From a virus, in IMG/VR virus record IMGVR_UViG_3300029309_000068, positions 1 through 50,038 of that record: a stretch of DNA of 50,038 nucleotides, one strand, 5' to 3'. How positions within the stretch are numbered: the stretch's first letter is position 1; each line of letters opens with the position of its first letter. The notes under the pieces were generated by a model. It saw nothing but the letters and a program-made list of their open reading frames with translations, was not told the origin of the DNA and did not search any database. This document shows positions 47,479-50,038 of this stretch, in pieces. Both the position numbers and the translations under genes were made by a program.

Positions 47479-47509
47479 TTGACAATGCGAAACAAAGGCG
47501 TAAAACTAT
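47479..47509 (+). promoter_or_regulatory. Fourth copy of the phage promoter motif, overlapping a start codon
   Basis: TTGACA at 47479-47484, 16 bases, then TAAAACTAT at 47501-47509, identical in its -10 side to the capsid promoter. It lies over the first codons of the 47485 gene, so a transcript started here would serve only the genes from 47735 onward. Confidence 0.55.
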
Positions 47510-47742
47510 ATGCATCCGAAGATGTACTACACGACTTCTACGATGCATTAGCTAATAATGATGCTCGTGCTATACGGAAGGTACACATTCCAAAGTCGGA
47601 TGTGTTTTACGTAAGAGAAGCAATATATAATCGTACTGGTGAGTGGTATACACTGGACCATGTAGAACGTGCCATGTATCTTGAAGGTATGCTTACTAGA
47701 TATGAGGTACTAGATCCAGACAGGGAACGTGAGTATGGATAA
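47485..47742 (+). CDS. Hypothetical protein, first rightward gene
   Basis: An 85-residue protein starting MRNKGVKLYASEDVLHDFYD; the TTG two codons earlier is not needed. The core HIPKSDVFYVREAIYNRTGEWYTLDHVERAMYLEGML is a conserved pattern in small proteins of marine phages. It is helical and acidic at the end. No clear Shine-Dalgarno sequence precedes it, and a promoter motif overlaps its start. The function is unknown. Confidence 0.65.
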   Translation: MRNKGVKLYASEDVLHDFYDALANNDARAIRKVHIPKSDVFYVREAIYNRTGEWYTLDHVERAMYLEGMLTRYEVLDPDREREYG

Positions 47743-48091
47743 CATGAAACTACCTATAGCACTTGTAGTAGCGATGGGTGCACAACTGGCAGGTGGCGTG
47801 TGGTGGGTATCACAACAAGCTGCTACTATAACTAGCCTCGAAGAGACTGTATCACAGTTTGCTAGTAAGATGGCTGTAGAAGATAGTGTGAATCTCAAGC
47901 GTGATGTGCTAGAGAACATGGATTACATCGATGGTGCATTCGCTGAGATAGAAGAACTGTGGGAAGAAACAGAAAGCCTAACTAAAACAATAGGGGCTAT
48001 CACTGCCTTACAACAACGTATGGCTTTAATGGAAAACAGTTTGAAGTTTATGAACCGTGACCACATGGAAATGCTAGACCCAAGGAAATAG
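47735..48091 (+). CDS. Membrane-anchored coiled-coil protein
   Basis: A 118-residue protein with one N-terminal membrane segment (LPIALVVAMGAQLAGGVWWVS) followed by a long coiled coil (TITSLEETVSQFASKMAVED, IEELWEETESLTKTIGAITALQQRMALMENSLKFM). This layout recalls inner-membrane spanins or holin-associated proteins, but no outer-membrane partner with a lipobox is visible nearby. I chose ATG 47735, with GGGAA upstream; GTG 47729 and ATG 47744 are alternatives. Confidence 0.6.
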   Translation: MDNMKLPIALVVAMGAQLAGGVWWVSQQAATITSLEETVSQFASKMAVEDSVNLKRDVLENMDYIDGAFAEIEELWEETESLTKTIGAITALQQRMALMENSLKFMNRDHMEMLDPRK

Positions 48092-48092
48092 T

Positions 48093-48377
48093 ATGGCAAC
48101 GACTAAGGATGTAGAGCGACTCCCCAGTGGAAAGTTAAAGTACAGGGGTGAGATATACCCGGGATACAACAAACCTAAAAGCTTGAGAGGTGAAGCTAAG
48201 GCTTCAGCAGTTTTAGCTAAGAAAGGTACTGAAGTAAAAGTTGTACGCTTCGGTGACCCTAAGATGGCTATCCGTAAAGATAACCCTGCTGCACGTAAGA
48301 GCTTCAGGGCTAGACACAATTGTGATACAGCAACTGACAAGTTTACTGCAAGATATTGGAGTTGTAGAGCATGGTAA
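48093..48377 (+). CDS. Basic protein, DUF6321-like
   Basis: A 94-residue basic protein. The C-terminal half PKMAIRKDNPAARKSFRARHNCD...ARYWSCRAW is a conserved signature found in many cyanophage and other marine phage proteins (I recall DUF6321). Two Cys (HNCD and WSCRAW) and a His could bind zinc. The N-terminal half has LPSGKLKYRGEIYPGYNKPK. A good AAGGAA site precedes the ATG. The function is unknown; its basic nature and place before the packaging genes suggest DNA contact. Confidence 0.65.
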   Translation: MATTKDVERLPSGKLKYRGEIYPGYNKPKSLRGEAKASAVLAKKGTEVKVVRFGDPKMAIRKDNPAARKSFRARHNCDTATDKFTARYWSCRAW

Positions 48378-48556
48378 AGAAAGCAAAGAGTAAAGTTAAT
48401 GCTGCTGGTAACTACACCAAACCGACAATGCGTAAGAACTTATTTAACAGCATCAAAGCAGGTGGTAAAGGTGGAAGCCCTGGACAATGGTCAGCACGTA
48501 AAGCGCAGATGCTTGCCAAGCAGTATAAAGCCAAAGGTGGAGGATACAAAACATGA
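48371..48556 (+). CDS. Basic protein with NAAGNYTKP motif
   Basis: A 61-residue protein with about a third Lys/Arg/Gly. KVNAAGNYTKPTMRKNLFNSIKA followed by SPGQWSARKAQMLAKQYKAKGGGYK is a strongly conserved pattern among marine myoviruses and podoviruses; in some it is fused to the preceding domain. It overlaps the preceding gene by 7 bases. The function is unknown. Confidence 0.7.
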   Translation: MVKKAKSKVNAAGNYTKPTMRKNLFNSIKAGGKGGSPGQWSARKAQMLAKQYKAKGGGYKT

Positions 48557-48627
48557 GAAGATACCTAAAGAGATTGTGGTGTGCGATTATCAATCGTAAG
48601 TGCCACCCAGATTGTGATTGTTGCTAG
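48553..48627 (+). CDS. 24-residue cysteine-rich microprotein
   Basis: The frame encodes a peptide starting MRRYLKRLWCAI and ending CHPDCDCC. It has five Cys (10, 17, 21, 23, 24) and a His in 24 residues, with a basic N-terminal helix. The ATG overlaps the upstream stop (ATGA) and the next ATG begins directly after its TAG, so it exactly fills the operon. Metal binding is likely from composition; the function is unknown. Confidence 0.5.
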   Translation: MRRYLKRLWCAIINRKCHPDCDCC

Positions 48628-48759
48628 ATGGCATTAAGTAAATCAAATAAAACAAAAGTAAAAAAAGTTGCTAAGGGTTTGAACAAAGCCTCTAAGCTTC
48701 ACGCTGCTCAGGCAAAGACCTTAAAAGGTATGCTTAAAAAAAGTACAAATAAAAAATGA
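48628..48759 (+). CDS. 43-residue lysine-rich microprotein
   Basis: The frame starts MALSKSNKTKVKKVAKGLNK and ends KKSTNKK; 15 of its 43 residues are Lys. It is a single basic helix with His24. It starts right after the preceding stop and overlaps the next start as ATGA. Such a peptide would bind DNA or RNA non-specifically. Confidence 0.55.
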   Translation: MALSKSNKTKVKKVAKGLNKASKLHAAQAKTLKGMLKKSTNKK

Positions 48760-49091
48760 GAGCGCCTCAAAAGTCATTAAAGAAGTGGGGTGACCAGAAG
48801 TGGAGGACCAAAAGTGGTAAACCCTCTACGCAAGGTCCTAATGCTACTGGTGAACGTTACCTCCCTGCTAAGGCTATTAAGTCTCTTAGCAGCAGTGAGT
48901 ATGCAGCTACAACCAGAGCTAAACGAAAAGGCAAGGCGTCAGGTAAGCAGCATGTATCTCAACCTAAAGAAGTCGCAAAGAAAACTAGGAGATTTAGAGC
49001 CAACAAAGGTGGTGTTGCTAAAAGTCCTAGACAACAGGCTGCAATAGCTGTTAGTATGAAGAAGAGAGGTAAAAAACCGAAAGGAAAGTAA
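48756..49091 (+). CDS. Basic protein of the packaging-side cluster
   Basis: A 111-residue protein rich in Lys/Arg. KWRTKSGKPSTQGPNATGERYLPAKAIKSLSSSEYAATTRAKRKG is a conserved pattern in marine phages (possibly DUF5872). The C-terminal half is low complexity and ends KKRGKKPKGK. It is coupled to both neighbours (ATGA, TAATG). Its role is unknown; a nucleic-acid-binding virion or packaging protein is likely from charge and place. Confidence 0.65.
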   Translation: MRAPQKSLKKWGDQKWRTKSGKPSTQGPNATGERYLPAKAIKSLSSSEYAATTRAKRKGKASGKQHVSQPKEVAKKTRRFRANKGGVAKSPRQQAAIAVSMKKRGKKPKGK

Positions 49092-49765
49092 TGCCCTATC
49101 TTACTAGCAGCATACCGTACTTTAAAGCATGGGTACGTAGAGAATACACTAAGAACTTAGAAGAATATCACGGAGAGTTTTTACATTGTATGGTCATAGG
49201 TGTAACCACCATGCCAAACAGAACGTTAAGCTTTCAAGTTTTATTTACTGGATTTGAATCAGACATAGATGATTCAGAGAATATACACGGTGGTGCAATG
49301 TGGGCTAGGATGCCCTTGACTGCACTTGTAGCTGACACGCCATACGAAGAATGGCCTGAAGAGTTACCACCCTATCTGGCACAACCTTGGGATTGTATGT
49401 CTCATACACATTCCGTATATAAATTAGACAGGGCAACACCTGCCCCTTGGATAGCAAAAGTAGATGGTGAGTTCTATCCTGCAAAGTATTACTTCACTGT
49501 TGACTACACAGATAATGAAGTAGCTGATGATCCTGCACAACACAAACAGTCACACGTACTGGAGTTGTTAGATGCAGGTGAGTACACAGGTAACATAGTT
49601 GCGTTACCCAATAATAGAGTGAGAGTAACTCACCCTGCATGGTTTGAAACAGGTCAAGGTGCTCCTGACTTTAGACCAAACCAACATATATATAACTCGA
49701 AAGAAAACGTAGACTATGTATGGGATACGCAACGAGTCTTTAACAATTTATATAGTGAGGAATAA
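49091..49765 (+). CDS. Conserved marine-phage protein of unknown function
   Basis: A 224-residue protein starting MPYLTSSIPYFKAWVRREYT, a highly conserved opening in proteins of marine podoviruses. It has beta-rich parts (LHCMVIGVTTMPNRTLSFQVLFTGFE, VVALPNNRVRVTHP type) and a WDCMSHTHSVYKLDRA segment with His and Cys. It is acidic, unlike its neighbours. Start overlap TAATG and an AAAGGAAAG site. It usually lies near terminase and portal, so a structural or packaging-linked role is plausible. Confidence 0.65.
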   Translation: MPYLTSSIPYFKAWVRREYTKNLEEYHGEFLHCMVIGVTTMPNRTLSFQVLFTGFESDIDDSENIHGGAMWARMPLTALVADTPYEEWPEELPPYLAQPWDCMSHTHSVYKLDRATPAPWIAKVDGEFYPAKYYFTVDYTDNEVADDPAQHKQSHVLELLDAGEYTGNIVALPNNRVRVTHPAWFETGQGAPDFRPNQHIYNSKENVDYVWDTQRVFNNLYSEE

Positions 49766-49767
49766 AA

Positions 49768-50038
49768 ATGAAAAAGAAAAAGGGAATGGCCGTAGGTGGC
49801 ATGAAGAAAAAGAAAGACATGAAAGGCATGGGCATGAAAGATGGCGGTGTGTCTAAAAAGAAAAAAGGCATGGCAGTAGGCGGTGCTAAAATGAAGAAGA
49901 AGGGTATGGCTGTCGGTGGTGCTAAAATGAAAAAGAAAGGCATGGCTGTCGGTGGTATGAAGAAAAAAGGTATGGCCGTTGGGGGCATGAAAAAGAAGGG
50001 TATGTCCGTAGGCGGTTTGAAGAAAGCACCAAACAAAG
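49768..50038 (+). CDS. Lysine-rich KKKGMAVGG repeat protein (cut by window edge)
   Basis: The frame runs from ATG 49768 (GAGGAA site upstream) off the right edge after 90 codons with no stop. It consists of KKKGMAVGG repeats, at least six, with small variants (KKKKDMKGMGMKDGG, MSVGG, GAKMKKKGMAVGG). About 40% of residues are Lys. Proteins with this repeat are found before terminase genes in many marine phages. It may bind DNA or the capsid interior. Confidence 0.7.
   Translation, partial: MKKKKGMAVGGMKKKKDMKGMGMKDGGVSKKKKGMAVGGAKMKKKGMAVGGAKMKKKGMAVGGMKKKGMAVGGMKKKGMSVGGLKKAPNK

Larger units (their letters stand above)
46136..47484. other. Non-coding control region between divergent operons; candidate origin
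   Basis: About 1.35 kb with no convincing gene separates leftward early genes from rightward genes. Read left to right it holds: leader hairpins (46162-46305), a GCCAGG/CCTGGC hairpin (46368-46394), GT-rich repeats (46494-46547), GCAGAT repeats (46701-46773), GTGATCAC palindromes (46790-46880), an AT-rich stretch (46881-47025), a G-quadruplex motif (47030-47054), a promoter (47124), AAACATTAATG repeats (47174-47307) and a further TTGACA at 47285. The short motif ATRGGGGTA occurs at 46852, 47153 and 47240. No exact DnaA box was seen; TGTGCATAG at 46333 is one base off. Confidence 0.7.

Noticed and set aside
49740-50036. Minus-strand frame with PFFF repeats
   Set aside because: Mirror of the Lys-rich repeat gene on the plus strand; strand and ribosome binding site favour the plus-strand gene.

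Overview
The window is most of the genome of a tailed double-stranded DNA phage with a short-tail (podovirus-like) gene set, probably a marine phage of the HMO-2011 (Puniceispirillum phage) type. The evidence is the gene order, a family A DNA polymerase with a DnaJ-type zinc finger between its exonuclease and polymerase domains, an adenosylcobalamin-dependent class II ribonucleotide reductase, MazG, a T7-like endonuclease I, and fibre repeats of a kind common in ocean phages. The host is most likely a marine alphaproteobacterium (SAR116, Roseobacter or SAR11 relatives); this is inference, because no host gene is present. I see no phage RNA polymerase, tRNA, CRISPR array or insertion sequence. 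The left edge cuts the portal gene. The right edge cuts a lysine-rich repeat protein. No terminase is visible, so the missing piece is probably terminase plus the portal N-terminus.

Layout. (1) 1-28853, plus strand, virion and lysis genes: portal, scaffold, major capsid protein, two tail-tube or adaptor proteins, two copies of a 'repeat fibre + glycine-rich domain protein' pair, a tail assembly chaperone-like protein, a small membrane protein, three large ejection-type proteins, a virion-type lysozyme and a holin-like protein. A two-way terminator at 28857-28885 closes this block. (2) 28876-46135, minus strand, metabolism, replication and small early genes. Almost every gene overlaps or abuts the next (ATGA, TAATG, TGATG). 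Reading from right to left in transcription order: GP88-like protein, C5 methyltransferase, many small proteins, tyrosine recombinase, primase, DnaB-type helicase, DNA polymerase, a putative ssDNA-binding or annealing protein, RecE/RecB-type exonuclease, endonuclease I, DUF3310, MazG, class II RNR. (3) 46136-47484, about 1.35 kb without a convincing gene. It holds folded leader RNA, several repeat families, palindromic operator-like sites, a G-quadruplex motif and promoters, and is the best candidate for the origin and control region. (4) 47485-50038, plus strand, small mostly very basic proteins leading toward the expected terminase.

The most novel observations are non-coding. A promoter motif, TTGACA-N16-TWWAACTAT, occurs four times with exact spacing. 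Leaders of both the capsid gene and the first early gene can hide their ribosome binding sites. The control region carries four separate repeat systems. Among proteins, a family of three short exported two-cysteine proteins, a recombinase lacking a catalytic histidine, a three-cysteine GP88-like protein and several unlisted microproteins deserve attention. All function calls come from reading sequence motifs; no database search was run.
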